64,000 nt of DNA from Diabrotica undecimpunctata. Lineage: Eukaryota; Arthropoda; Insecta; Coleoptera; Chrysomelidae. This document shows, piece after piece, positions 34,863-46,124 of the stretch (position 1 is the first letter of the stretch; every line of letters begins with the position of its first letter). Both the position numbers and the translations under genes were made by a program. The stretch is from positions 18,605,383 to 18,669,382 of the forward strand of contig NC_092808.1 of NCBI RefSeq assembly GCF_040954645.1, read 5' to 3'. The notes under the pieces were generated by a model. That model saw only the letters and a program-made list of their open reading frames with translations. It was not told where the DNA came from and searched no databases.

Positions 34863-35150
34863 AAGTCCATCCACAATTAAAATATAGATCAACCAGACGT
34901 TATCTTAGCTCCTTAAGGTGGTGGTAAGGTGGTAAGGTTATGTCACCTCCTCACCGCCATTCTTAGGTAATAACATTTCTGAATCCGAGAGCGAGCCATC
35001 TCAGATGCATTAGAATGTGACAGACACACTGCATTCCTAACTCGGTTGTCTGAACTGACTCACTTAGCGCCCTTTAAACTCTTAAATAGATCTATCCCAA
35101 AGGTCTTCTTGAGAAACTGATAAAATTTGAACTAATGCAGGCTCAAGACT
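34863..35150. other. Intergenic
   Basis: Nothing recognised. Confidence 0.4.
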
Positions 35151-35433
35151 TGATCAAACGTTAGCCTCTTAACACAACTTTTCTTAGTCCGTTATTACGA
35201 GTATCACCCCAATTTTTGTTTGAAATATGACTAGTTAACAAATAAGTCTCATCAGTAAAAACAATAAATTTATTTTCTTCCCTAGCTTTTTTAATGTTTT
35301 TGAGATACTGCAGTCTTAAATATCTAATGTTGTGTTTCTGAATCAATATTTTTTAATTATTTGATGTCTTTCTCCAACGAAACCCAAGCTGGTGAAATGT
35401 CTGTCTCATACTTTCTCTGTTACCTTTATAGTT
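35151..35433 (-). pseudogene. IS630-like transposase remnant, central part
   Basis: The minus strand has RESMRQTFHQLGFRWRKTSN (35,405-35,350), a stop, then LQYLKNIKKAREENKFIVFT and DETYLLTSHISNKNW with the first catalytic Asp (~35,250). It ends after NNGLRKVVLRG. This is the middle of an insect IS630/Tc1-related DDE transposase. The helix-turn-helix start lies at 35,651-35,879, separated by a small LINE insertion. The second Asp and Glu blocks are missing. Confidence 0.65.
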
Positions 35434-35641
35434 TAATCATCATCATTCTGGCTTTACAACCTTGGGTGGGTCCTAGCCTCTTCAATAATTTCTCTCCAGT
35501 CGTCCCTATCCATCGCCTTCCTCTGCCAAGCACGTATTTACATATTTCTCATATCTTGATCTATGTTATCTAGGAATCTTGTTCTGGGTCTTCCTCTTAT
35601 TCTCTGGCCAATAGGTCTATCAAAAGGCGTTTTTCTAGCTG
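35434..35641 (-). mobile_element. Short LINE 3' end with (ATC)n tail, 9-bp TSD
   Basis: Flanked by TTTATAGTT at 35,425-35,433 and 35,642-35,650. The minus strand encodes the LINE C-terminal block GRPRTRFLDNIDQDMRNM, then the tail (TGATGATGA) next to the left TSD. It is extremely 5'-truncated and sits inside the IS630 remnant. Confidence 0.75.
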
Positions 35642-35650
35642 TTTATAGTT

Positions 35651-35879
35651 CAATTCTTTTGTAAATTTCCAATGAATCTTTTAACAGTGGGAACCTGTTG
35701 TTCAGTAAGATAAAAATTGTATATCTCCCTGCGTAATATACCTTGGTTACATCCATCCAATTTCATTTTACCCTTTTTTTTTTGTTGGGTGTTTGAAATC
35801 CAGAGCTTTACTCATTCTCAATGTCACGACGTTCTTTGATGATTTTTTTTACACTGGATAAACTGACACCTGCAAACAT
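35651..35879 (-). pseudogene. IS630-like transposase remnant, N-terminal part
   Basis: The minus strand reads FAGVSLSSVKKIIKERRDIE (35,878-35,820, a helix-turn-helix) followed by KMKLDGCNQGILRREIYNFY and LTEQQVPTVKRF (35,770-35,660). It continues at 35,433 after the small LINE insertion. Its own upstream end is interrupted again at 35,880 by a second LINE fragment. Confidence 0.6.
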
Positions 35880-36118
35880 CGTCATCATCATCATCAATGG
35901 TGCTACAATCCTAGTTGGGCCTCAACCTTATCCAGTTTATTTCGCCAGTCTTTTCTGTTCATCAACAACCGACGTCAATTTGCTGCGCTGATCTTCTTCG
36001 CGTCCTCGTCCACACCATCCCGCCATCTCAGTCTTGGTTTACCTCTACTTCTGTTTCCTACTGGTGCCGCTAATAGGGTTCGTCTGCGTGGACAATTTTC
36101 CTTTGCTCTTGACCATCA
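35880..36118 (-). mobile_element. Second short LINE 3' end with (ATC)n tail, 8-bp TSD
   Basis: Flanked by GCAAACAT at 35,872-35,879 and 36,119-36,126. The minus strand carries LINE C-terminal residues around WCGRGREED and LLMNRKDWRNKLDKVEAQLG, then a (TGATGATGATGA) tail. The IS630 frame (NGYMFAGVSLSSVKK) can be followed across the junction after removing it. Confidence 0.7.
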
Positions 36119-36126
36119 GCAAACAT

Positions 36127-36470
36127 ATATCCGTTTAATTTATTTGATAAAATTACTGGACATGTTATACAACAATAAATCTTTGTATATTTTGTTGATA
36201 GTCGAAAATATTCAGAAAACTAGCATAAAAAAATAGATATAATTATTGCTTTGTTATATTTGCTAAAAAAATCATAATAGAAATAAAATAAATTTAGACC
36301 TAGAAGTCATCGAATGTCAACAAAGTCCTGTTACATTTTATAGAGTCGGTAAACCAAATCAAAATGAACGTTATCCCCGCAAAAATTCTTCGTAACAAAA
36401 ATTAACTTTTGGAAAACAAATCTACTGAAACTTATTTTATTATAGATGACAAGACTGCAGCAACTTCGTT
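36127..36470. other. Mostly unassigned; upstream IS630 debris
   Basis: Only a few IS630-like codons at 36,127-36,150. The remainder is unrecognised. Confidence 0.35.
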
Positions 36471-36479
36471 TAAAGGAAC

Positions 36480-37478
36480 TTGGTACTGAGCTTGAAACTC
36501 GTAAAAATAATGGATAAAATGACCTTACGATCAAATATATGAATGGCTATCCAAAGATAATGAAATTTACTTTTTCACCAAAATTTACGAATCTGCGTCA
36601 AGGGTGAATTTTATCCCCCCTATTATTTAATGTATATGCCGAACATATAATTAGAGCTTCTCTTGAAGATCGCCCTGAAGGTGCCAGAGCCAATGGAATC
36701 ATCATTAACAATATAAGATATGCCGATGACACCGTAGTATTAGCAGAAACAGAAGACCAAATAAAAATATTGATAAACATATTATCAGAAGAAAGTCACA
36801 GGCTGGGCTTGGACAAATTCTGGTATTCCGCAATAACCCCCATAAACAAGTTACACCTAACATACAAATAAATGGTATCACTCTTAAGAGTTCCCAAAGC
36901 TTCATAGAAGCTTCAAGAACTAAATAGTCAACTAGACCACTCAAAAGAAATTAGAAGACGCATTGAAATAGCAAGATCTGGTTTCATGAATATGCGTAAA
37001 ATGCTCTGTAACAACAAGCTATAAGTCTCAATAAGATTAAGAACACTAAAGTGCTATGTGAGGTCTCTATTACTATATGGCTGTGAGACCTGGACATTAA
37101 AACAGTATGACGTCAACAAATAAATTCATTTGAAATGTGGATGTACCGCCGAATGCTAAGAATAAGCTGGATCAGCAGAACTACGAATGAAGAAGTACTG
37201 AGAGCAATGAACACACGCCCTCATCTGGTCAATACTATTAAAATTAGAAAGACGTCATATCTAGGACACATAATACGCCATAGGGAATTTGAGCAGCTCC
37301 AGGTAATATTAGAAGGCAAGATTGAAGGTAAAAGGGGCAAAGGACGAAAGAAAAAATCTTGGCTACGAAACATCAGAGATTGGACCCACACAAAAGGAAA
37401 TGAATTAATTCATCAAGCCCAGAACAGAGAGACATTTGCCATATTGATCGCCAACCTCAACAGAGAAGGCACTTAGGA
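36480..37478 (+). pseudogene. LINE reverse transcriptase, C-terminal half
   Basis: The + strand, with several frame changes, has a degraded 'QG..LSP.LFN.Y.E' block at ~36,600-36,650, the catalytic NIRYADDTVVLAETE (36,711-36,755), SLLLYGCETWTLK (~37,065), and an open 113-codon end MWMYRRMLRISWISRTTNEE, then SYLGHIIRHREF and GKGRKKKSW. The last residues NLNREGT and the GGAGGAGGAG tail match the element at 1-386, so they are the same family. It is 5'-truncated. Confidence 0.75.
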
Positions 37479-37486
37479 GGAGGAGA

Positions 37487-37580
37487 AAGTTGTTGTTGGA
37501 GATTTAAATTTTACAGAGATTAGCTGGCCCAATATTTCCAAAATTTCTTCTTTTTATATAGACATGACACTGTCTGTTTT
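37487..37580 (+). pseudogene. LINE endonuclease scrap
   Basis: VVVGDLNFTEISWPNISKIS is the 'GD.N.P.I.W' block of a jockey/CR1-type apurinic endonuclease. Only ~30 codons survive, directly after the tail of the previous LINE. Confidence 0.5.
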
Positions 37581-37623
37581 TTAATGTGCCTCCAGTAAGT
37601 TGTCGTTCCATCGTTATCGTGGT

Positions 37624-38564
<941 letters not shown>

Positions 38565-38810
38565 TTAACCTTCTACTACGGATGTGGTGCCCACATGACC
38601 CCCGACTAAATTCAAATTCTGCGCAATTTTTTATTTTTGTTGTTATAGGTTTGTGACTTGCAGCTACCTTCAAGTTACAGTAACGTCGATCGCTTCACTG
38701 TATTAGTGATTAGTAAGTTTTTCAGTAGTGTGGTATTTAGTTTATAAATATCTAAAATTTGAAAGGGGTCATTTTGGCACCACGTCACTGTTTGTGAAAA
38801 ATTGACGAAA

Positions 38811-40552
38811 ATGGCAGGTTCATCCAAAACAGTACATTACGGTGATAGAAACTATGAAGAAGCTCTGTTAGGATGACGTGACGAGGTAGAAAGTGAGGTT
38901 AGCGATATCGAAGAGTCAGGTGGCTCTTTAAAGACATTGAAAGTGAGCATGATACAGATTCGGTAGTAGAAGATGATATTGAGGGAGCTAGTGGTGATTA
39001 GTCTGACAAATCCGATTCTGAAAGTGGTGAAAAAGTTAAAAATGTAATGAGTTATTATGGTAAAAATAGATTTAAGTGGTCGTCACAACCTTTTGTACAG
39101 ACAACGAGAACAGAGAAACATAACTTACTTTCGTGTTTACCAGGACTTCGTGGTGATGCCAAACAGTTGGGCAAAAGAGCATCGCCTTTACAAATATGGA
39201 GGTGTCTAATCGATAATGACATTCTAGCTGAAATTCTTATATATACTAATCAAAAATTATCTGAGTTAAGAAGAAACTATAAGCGGCTTAATAAACCAGA
39301 ACTGAAGGACCTTGATATTATAGAACTTGAAGCCTTTTTAGGAATATTATAGTAAAGATCTGTTTTTAAATCAAACAACGAGGACATTCAGTGTTTGTTT
39401 GCAACAGACGACAGTGGCCGTGATATATTCCGTTGTGTGATGTCTCGAGAAAGAATGCTAATGATTTTAAGCTGTCTACGTTTTGACAACGTAAAGAAAA
39501 TAATATCAGGTATTTTTAATAAATTTATAAATAATTGTCAGAAACAGCACTGTATGGGCCATTACACCTGTATTGATGAGATGCTCATAGGTTTTAGAGG
39601 GCGTGTAAAGTTTCGCATGTACATGCCAAATAAACCCAACAAGTATGGTCTGAAGGTCTTGAATCTTACTGATGCCCGTACTCATTATTTTTTCAATGGA
39701 TATATTTATACCGGCAAAGGCAGCGATGGCAAATTATTAACAGATGAAGAAAGGCGTTTGGCGGTACCAACCCAATCCGTGATAAAACTTATTCAACCTA
39801 TTAAAAATACCAACAGAAATGTAACTGCAGACAATTGGTTCTCCTCTATTGAATTTGCAAATGAGTTACGACAAAGAGGATTAACGTATGTAGGTACGCT
39901 TAAGAAGAACAAGAAAGAAATTCCGACCGAATTTTTGCCCAACCGTAAGAGAGAAGTAGGGAGTTGTATCTACGGTTTTACTAAACATATTACAATTGTG
40001 TCTTGTGTTCCAAAGAAAAGCAAGGCTGTACTTTTAGTTTCTACGATGCATCAACAGAAATACACTGATGTTAAAACTGACAAACCTGAAATGATTGTCT
40101 TTTATAATGAAACCAAAGATAGATACCCTGGATAAAAAATGTGCAATTTATAGTTCAAGTAGACGTACTAAGCGTTCGCCTATGGCGGTATTTTATTCCA
40201 TCATCGACATCGCAGAAGTTAATTCATATATATTACACCAAAGCTATCCAGAAGCAAATAACATACTACGAGCAGAATTTGTGAAGCTGCTTGCCAAACA
40301 ACTCGTTGAACGACATTTGAATAGAAGAATTATCAACCAAAGACTTTCAAAAGAATTGAGAATGAACATCAGTAAAATACTGAACAAACCGATGATTGAT
40401 GAAAACGTGCATCCCGATATGAATCAGAAACGAAAAATGTGTGGGCCCTGTCCATAAAAAATGATAAAAAGACTGAGAATTCATGTGATGTTTGTAAGAT
40501 ATCAATGTGTGATAACTGTAGAGCTAATATTTGTAAAGAATGTGCAAAGTAA
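38811..40552 (+). pseudogene. piggyBac transposase B, decayed
   Basis: ATG at 38,811 (MAGSSKTVHYGDRNYEEALL) meets TGA at 38,874. Later segments show FVQTTRTEKHNLLSCLPGLR, first catalytic Asp in TCIDEMLIGFRGRVKF (~39,575), second Asp in NVTADNWFSSIEFANEL (~39,830), and the third near IDTLDKKCAIYSSSRRT (~40,110), where a short deletion removes the usual GGV and shifts frame. The Cys cluster at the end (CDVCKISMCDNC, CKEC) is in yet another frame and stops at 40,550-40,552. At least four breaks make it non-functional. Confidence 0.85.
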
Positions 40553-40739
40553 CTTTTTATCTGAATTCCAAAATTGCTAAAGTTTGGGTGTTGTAGTTTT
40601 TTATATGGGGGTTTATTTTTTGTTTGGTTTATTTTGTTTTTTCATATTTCGTATACCTATTTGATCTTGAATTTTCCATAACTATTTTATAAACATTTTA
40701 AAAAATAAAAAAATTACAACATTTTTAGTAAACCGTTTA

Positions 40740-41960
40740 ATTATTTAGGATATTTTGACACGTAATTTCTAATATGTTTAATAACTCACAATTTGGAAAA
40801 ATATTAAAAAAATCGGTTGCCTGTAAAGTCGGTTTTACGGGCGAAGATTTTACGTGACAACGTCTTTTTCTCGGTAGAATATTTATTGATATGAATATTA
40901 TTAAATTGCACAATAGGAACAAGGAATTGAATGAAAATAAGAATTGCACAAATTTTAACTATAATTTATTTGAAAATTTTTTCGATATATCAATTAGTTG
41001 CGGAGATATCGATCATTGAAGTTATTGTTTGCTACCAGTATTTTATATATTTATTTTTTCAGTTATAAAAGATTACTATTTCCAATTGTGTCTACCAAGT
41101 ATGGTCACATGTATTTGCCTACATATTAAATAATAATAAGTACAGATAATGTTATGTGACGTTCACTTCTGATTATATATATTTTAATATTTTTAATTTT
41201 AAAGAATCAATTTGAAAATCAAAACACTTATTCAGATCGAAGGATCAAATTTTTGCTAAATAAATTTGAAATTAATTAAAATTTGTAATTGTAAATGGTA
41301 AAGTTGAAAATTAAAACATTTACTAAAATTGGAATTTGAAATTCTTAAACACAGTTAAATTCTTACTCCGCGCGTGGTGATTGGTCGGTTTAGTTCGTTT
41401 GTTTGGTCGCCCTGTTTTGACAGGTTAGAAGTTATAATTTGTTATTTTAAATGTTTGACTAGCAATGCGCGCTGTTTCTTCTCAATCGACTGAATTACGA
41501 TTGATTGCAGAGTGATTTAAACTAATAATTTACTTAACACTATCAACATTTGTCAATAGTATGACATAACCTATAAACTCAGTTTCTCAACTTTTGTGTC
41601 AATCTAACAATTAATCAATCAATCATAGTTTACGATAATGAAATATTAGTGTACAATTATTTACCTTTATTGTTGTAGTTGTTGTAAATGACGAATCTAA
41701 GCACTCCACATTTGCACTACAGACACAGCTGACGATACTTTAACTACACGTGTGAACTTGTATTATGACGCTTTCTCGGTTTTCCAACGCCAAGCACGCA
41801 CCGATTCAACGCGCCTAATTCTCTAGTGCCGCGCGCAGCGGACCGATCATGTTTGAGTGGGAGAGAGACGTAAGGCATTCGCCGGTCCGGCGGGCCTCTC
41901 TCTCGTTCGGTGACTCACTGTAACAGACGTGAGCGGGCGTTACACTTTTTCTTGAATGAC
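40740..41960. other. Extra sequence inside piggyBac B, with CpG-rich hairpin
   Basis: The stretch does not belong to a normal piggyBac 3' region. It is AT-rich up to ~41,370. It then becomes CpG-rich (41,750-41,960), with a GCCGGTCCGGC hairpin (41,881-41,891) inside GAGAGAG/CTCTCTC arms. A CCAAT-type GTGATTGGTCGG lies at ~41,377. No ORF is convincing. It could be an inserted LTR, MITE or captured promoter. Confidence 0.45.
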
Positions 41961-42199
41961 TCCGAGCCACAACCTAATTTAAGACGTTACGTCACGTCAA
42001 AAACAAATGCATACACTAATGTAAAATATATCAAAGAAATTATATTGAACATAATTTGTCATATTTTTAAAAAATGCTGGCAATACCAAATAGAAATTAC
42101 ATGCGGTCTACATGGCACCACATCCGTAGTTATGTTCCAGAAAGTACACGTCAGTGGTAGAAGGTTAAGACAATGCGCAGTTCGGCGGGTCAACTAGTT

Positions 42200-42310
42200 T
42201 GTAATAAACAAATATAAAAGCCTAGAAAACTTTTTCTAGAAGCTCTTGGTATGGAACTAGTAAACGATTATCTGCAACGTCGATTTTTGAATAAACATAT
42301 CAAGCGTATA
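42200..42310 (+). pseudogene. piggyBac C transposase scrap
   Basis: Just outside the TTAA of element B the + strand reads RKLFLEALGMELVNDYLQRR, then FLNKHIKRI. This matches the C-terminal 'R..FLE.LG..L...Y..RR' helix found in the other transposases here (compare RRTFLETMGIQLLEPYARRR in the copy at 53,754). It belongs to a different piggyBac copy into which element B may have jumped. Confidence 0.6.
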
Positions 42311-42831
42311 AACATCAAGCCTGTCTGGATGTCTACACACTAACATTTTTGCCAACATCACATATTTTTTACTCTTACCGTACTGTCAAACGTTAAGAAA
42401 TGAATTATATGTAGTTTTTATTATTTTTCTATGTGTGTACTAGTATTTTAGCTGTAGTGTAATTTTATTTATTGGAGATTCTCGTTGTAAGTTTTAATCA
42501 AATGTGCTGAAATTATCTTTACTACCCTCCTATCGCTCGAAACATAAAATTCTCGTTCGGTATATTCTATTTGACCTACTTCTAAAAAGGAACGAAATGG
42601 AAGCTGTTTTTATCTCCGTTTTTCCTGTTTACCAAGAACAAAAAGCTAAATGTATCGAAAACAGAGTCACGATTTAACTTTTAAGAATTAAAAATTCATT
42701 TCTTGGCTTCGAATACGATCGATAAAGAACACCATTAAAACGCAAGCATCTTTGCTAATTACAAAAGCGGTATTCAATTTTACGACGGATTTTAAACGAC
42801 ACAAAATTAATGTCACAAATTACGATGGTGA
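42311..42831. other. Intergenic, nothing recognised
   Basis: No gene seen. Confidence 0.4.
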
Positions 42832-43072
42832 CTAATGATTAGACTTCGGCAAATATGCAAATAAAAATGTAGAAAATATGCGCATAAATATGCACGTGTT
42901 TACCCGAAAATATGCAAATATTTTACAAAATATGCATACAAATAAATAAAAAAATCGTAAAATAGTAACAATTTTATTTAAAAAAAAAGTGTACATAACT
43001 AAATATTTCCTACTATTCATTAAGATTTACATTTATTTTAAGTAACTACATCATTTTTAAGTATGAATAAAC

Positions 43073-43563
43073 TTATTTAGAATTATGGTAACAATAAATG
43101 ACCAAGTGGTGTTCAAAATTTTCTAACAAAAACTTGTGGCTTCTGTCTGAGTACATATATTTATATATGGAAAAACTTCGTTCAACATCAACTGATGTAA
43201 CGGGAGCATTTTTCAAACTAACCAAAACATTTGGTTCTAAATTAATTGTTTCCGAAATATTTCCAGCTAGAACACTGACTACTTCAGAAAGAATATGGTA
43301 ACCTTTATTTTTTTCCATAGTAGCTTCAAATTTTTTTAAAATATCTTTTCCAATATTACCTCTAACGTTCCGACAACATGACGCAAATTCTTTTATTAAT
43401 ACTGTACTTTCGAACAATGACAGTTTTGGTGATTCTAACTGAGTAATTGTTTTTTGAACAAAACTAAAATTTGATTTTATAAATGAAAGTTCTTGTTGAA
43501 GCAAGTTACTCTGAAAAGTTTGTTTAGAATCCAAAAGAGATTGGGAACTTTCATCTGTTAACG
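43073..43563 (-). pseudogene. hAT transposase C-terminal part (exon 2, after provirus)
   Basis: The minus strand opens at the provirus junction and reads LTDESSQSLLDSKQTFQ, continuing to the hAT dimerisation signature NAPVTSVDVERSFSIYKYMY. It stops after FEHHLVIYCYHNSK. The 'S.ERSFS..K' pattern is the conserved C-terminal hAT (Ac/Hobo/Tam3) block. The frame is the direct continuation of the codons at 52,141 once the provirus and one TSD are skipped. The frame is open throughout this part. Confidence 0.85.
43560..43563. repeat. Provirus TSD AACG, left copy
   Basis: AACG at 43,560-43,563 matches AACG at 52,137-52,140. Four bases is the Ty3/gypsy norm. Confidence 0.9.
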
Positions 43564-44075
43564 TGTTATGGAATACTATGCGTTTATTTCTTCTCCGGAC
43601 TAACTCTTTGTTTTGGAATTAAACAGAATATATTGACATGTATAAATTTATTATATTAGAGGATGAAAATTACACTCTGCTTGTTATTTCTTAAAACTAT
43701 GAATATATAAGTTCTGTTATCTACAATTATTTAACGATGTTTTTGGATGGATTTGAGTACAAGAGATTGGACTCAAATATTAATATTAAAATAGCAAATA
43801 CGGATAGCTTATCGAACAAAGAAATAAGAGAAATAAATTATTATTATTCCATAGATACGAAGTATTAGGTGAATAAACTAGCGAAACTTATTTATTCTAA
43901 ATAGGAAAATATTTATGAAGAGTATTGATTCTGATTTCTAACAGCAAATAATTATTAGTGATTATACATGAGAACTTTTCATAATTGTAAATAACATATA
44001 CCAGGTGACTAAAAACTATATAGAAATACATAGATACTTTAATTATCTTACATGTGAGTAGGTAGGTACATTACA
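43564..44075 (-). repeat. 3' LTR of provirus
   Basis: 512 bp. It starts TGTTATGG and ends ACATTACA on the + strand. Same length as, and apparently identical to, 51,625-52,136. Confidence 0.95.
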
Positions 44076-44086
44076 CCTCCTTTTGT
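44076..44086 (-). other. Polypurine tract
   Basis: On the element strand ACAAAAGGAGG lies directly against the 3' LTR, the expected plus-strand primer. Confidence 0.85.
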
Positions 44087-44168
44087 AAGAATGAAAATAA
44101 TTGTAAAATGAATTTTCATTTAAATGGTATAAAACATTTGTATACATTATTATTTTATTTTAACACAT

Positions 44169-46124
44169 TTAAATAGTTTCTTTTAGTCTCGATAGTCTTT
44201 CACTTCGTCTTATCGGTGTAGTCTCTGTGAAACTAGTCTCTTCACACTTTTTGGATTCACTATAATTATTGTCTTTATTATGTTTACAATCTATACTTAA
44301 ATCTGTCTCATGTACATGTTTTCGTTTACTTTGACATATATTTAGTGTTAAACAATTTGTAATTTGTTGACAACTATGTGACGGATTTCTACGAAATCGT
44401 CGGTAAAAATATTTAATTATCCTGTATAAAATATAAAGTAACATACATTTTATCAAAAATAAGATTGCATAAGTGAAATAAGAACTATTTTTTATTGTGT
44501 CTGAAAAATTAATATTTGTTTCTGAGGTCATTTTCTCTAAATTATCTAGTTTATGGCTTGCTAAATTTAATGCATCTCGATCGAGATTATTTAATTGTAA
44601 GGGAACAAGGTGTAATTTGGATTCATTATTTATCTTAATATCATCACAACAGACTTCTGGAAGGGATAAATCTGGAATGATAGACTGAAAATTACTTTCT
44701 TTTGGATTTGAGACAGATATCAAAATAGTTGATCCGGTGTAAGTTTTGCAATTATTCGAAGTAGAAAAAATACCTGTGTTTGAAAGAACAATAGATATTG
44801 GCGTACTAGTCTGACAGCTTAAAGTTAAATCTGTTGGTTTGGGTAAAACATATATCCAAGAATTTGGTTTGTTTAATTTATGCCAAATTTCATATTCTGT
44901 TTGAATTATACGAGTATCGCAACTAGATGGTATGTTTGTTATTGAAGTTAACAATTCAGTTTCACAAATTGGATTAGTGTGTGTAAATCGGAAAGTATCA
45001 GGATTTTTGCAAATAAGTTTTTCTTCATCTAATGAATAACAGTCTTCTAATGTATCAATAGTAACATAAATGTTTCTATTTTCTGAAAGAACAAGATATT
45101 TGACAGATGGAAGAATAAAGGTAAGTCTCTTTAATGTTGGATGAATTATAGGAAGAGATATTAGTTTAAAAAGAGAATAAGGAGTATTACTAACCAAAGG
45201 TATACTAACCGTAATTAAAATCTTGTTATCAAAATATATATATTTAAGTAAAATGATATCGAAATATTTATGAGCATAATCGATAGTCAATGGAAATGGA
45301 TAAGTCGATGTACTAGGTAAATGCGTTACCGTTTTAGATAATTCTTGAATTAGTTGCTCAGGTGTTATAACAGAAGGATGAAGGTTATTATTTCTTGCAA
45401 ATAGAATAACGTTTATTAAAGTAGAATATTCTTGTTGTAATTCTGTTATAAAGAAAGTTAGTAAGGTAAAATGTTCTTCAATTTTTTGTTTTAAATCTAA
45501 ATTAAAATATTTATTATTCATTTTATCTGTGTAATTGGTAATTGATTCAAAATTTTTATCAAAAATCACTTTGTTTCGGTCTAGATTTGTAATAGAGTTA
45601 TTAAAATTTGCAATCGTGGCTTTTACTACATGAATTTGTTGTTTTAGTAAATCAAGAAGATGATTTTCGTTACTTTCAGCTTTGTTAATAGCATTATTGA
45701 AATTTTCAGCATCATCACTGTCTAAGGTACCAAATAAGGTCCTGAAAACAGATCCAATTGCATTAAATAGAGCGCGTTTTGGTCTAAAATGTTCATGCAG
45801 AATTATGTTTTTTAAAGTTTGTTCATCTTGAAAGAGTCTAGGTATGATTTGTCCTAAGAGTTTTAGTGAAGTATCGCATAATCGTAATTCAATAAGAACT
45901 GGTTTGTTTTGACACAGTCTTAATGTTTTTTGATAGGTGAGATCTACAAAATTTAATTTGTCTGTAAAAGGTTGTAAAGGAATATGACTTAATATGTTCC
46001 AATGAGTTTCAATAAATTGAACATTTTTTATGTGTTCGTAATAGATTCCAGGTGATTTGTTGATAGGAGTATTGGTATATTTCTTGTGAATTTGTTCACT
46101 ATTTGTCAGCCATATTATTGCATA
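44169..46124 (-). CDS. env: Env-like glycoprotein of provirus
   Basis: An open frame of about 651 codons that begins near the end of pol. It has a furin-type site RPKR at 45,774-45,785, followed at once by a hydrophobic ALFNAIGSVFRTLF segment. That is the layout of baculovirus-F/errantivirus class I fusion proteins. A single long hydrophobic segment (YAILFLIKCMLLYILYRI, ~44,410-44,470) anchors it near the C-terminus, leaving an ~80-residue cytoplasmic tail. The frame has no ATG near its start. A spliced mRNA using the acceptor at 46,126 would supply the leader. There are no internal stops. Family assignment is by layout, not by a database match. Confidence 0.85.
   Translation of the reverse strand, partial: YAIIWLTNSEQIHKKYTNTPINKSPGIYYEHIKNVQFIETHWNILSHIPLQPFTDKLNFVDLTYQKTLRLCQNKPVLIELRLCDTSLKLLGQIIPRLFQDEQTLKNIILHEHFRPKRALFNAIGSVFRTLFGTLDSDDAENFNNAINKAESNENHLLDLLKQQIHVVKATIANFNNSITNLDRNKVIFDKNFESITNYTDKMNNKYFNLDLKQKIEEHFTLLTFFITELQQEYSTLINVILFARNNNLHPSVITPEQLIQELSKTVTHLPSTSTYPFPLTIDYAHKYFDIILLKYIYFDNKILITVSIPLVSNTPYSLFKLISLPIIHPTLKRLTFILPSVKYLVLSENRNIYVTIDTLEDCYSLDEEKLICKNPDTFRFTHTNPICETELLTSITNIPSSCDTRIIQTEYEIWHKLNKPNSWIYVLPKPTDLTLSCQTSTPISIVLSNTGIFSTSNNCKTYTGSTILISVSNPKESNFQSIIPDLSLPEVCCDDIKINNESKLHLVPLQLNNLDRDALNLASHKLDNLEKMTSETNINFSDTIKNSSYFTYAILFLIKCMLLYILYRIIKYFYRRFRRNPSHSCQQITNCLTLNICQSKRKHVHETDLSIDCKHNKDNNYSESKKCEETSFTETTPIRRSERLSRLKETI

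Larger units (their letters stand above)
38569..42164 (+). mobile_element. piggyBac element B (decayed, with internal insertion)
   Basis: TTAA lies on both sides (38,565-38,568; 42,165-42,168). The ends are CCTTCTACTAC and CCTTCTACCAC. A 17-bp internal inverted repeat ACTACGGATGTGGTGCC sits almost at the left end (38,575-38,591) but ~34 bp in from the right end (42,114-42,130). This asymmetric end design is that of the original Trichoplusia ni piggyBac. The element is ~1.1-1.2 kb longer than usual because of extra sequence at roughly 40,740-41,960. Confidence 0.88.

Noticed and set aside
41377..41990. Host promoter or CpG island driving a gene to the right
   Set aside because: No following coding region was found except the piggyBac end, so it is kept only as an unexplained block.
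44497..44688. Open frame on the + strand inside env
   Set aside because: It is antisense to a much longer frame with clear motifs, and it has none of its own.
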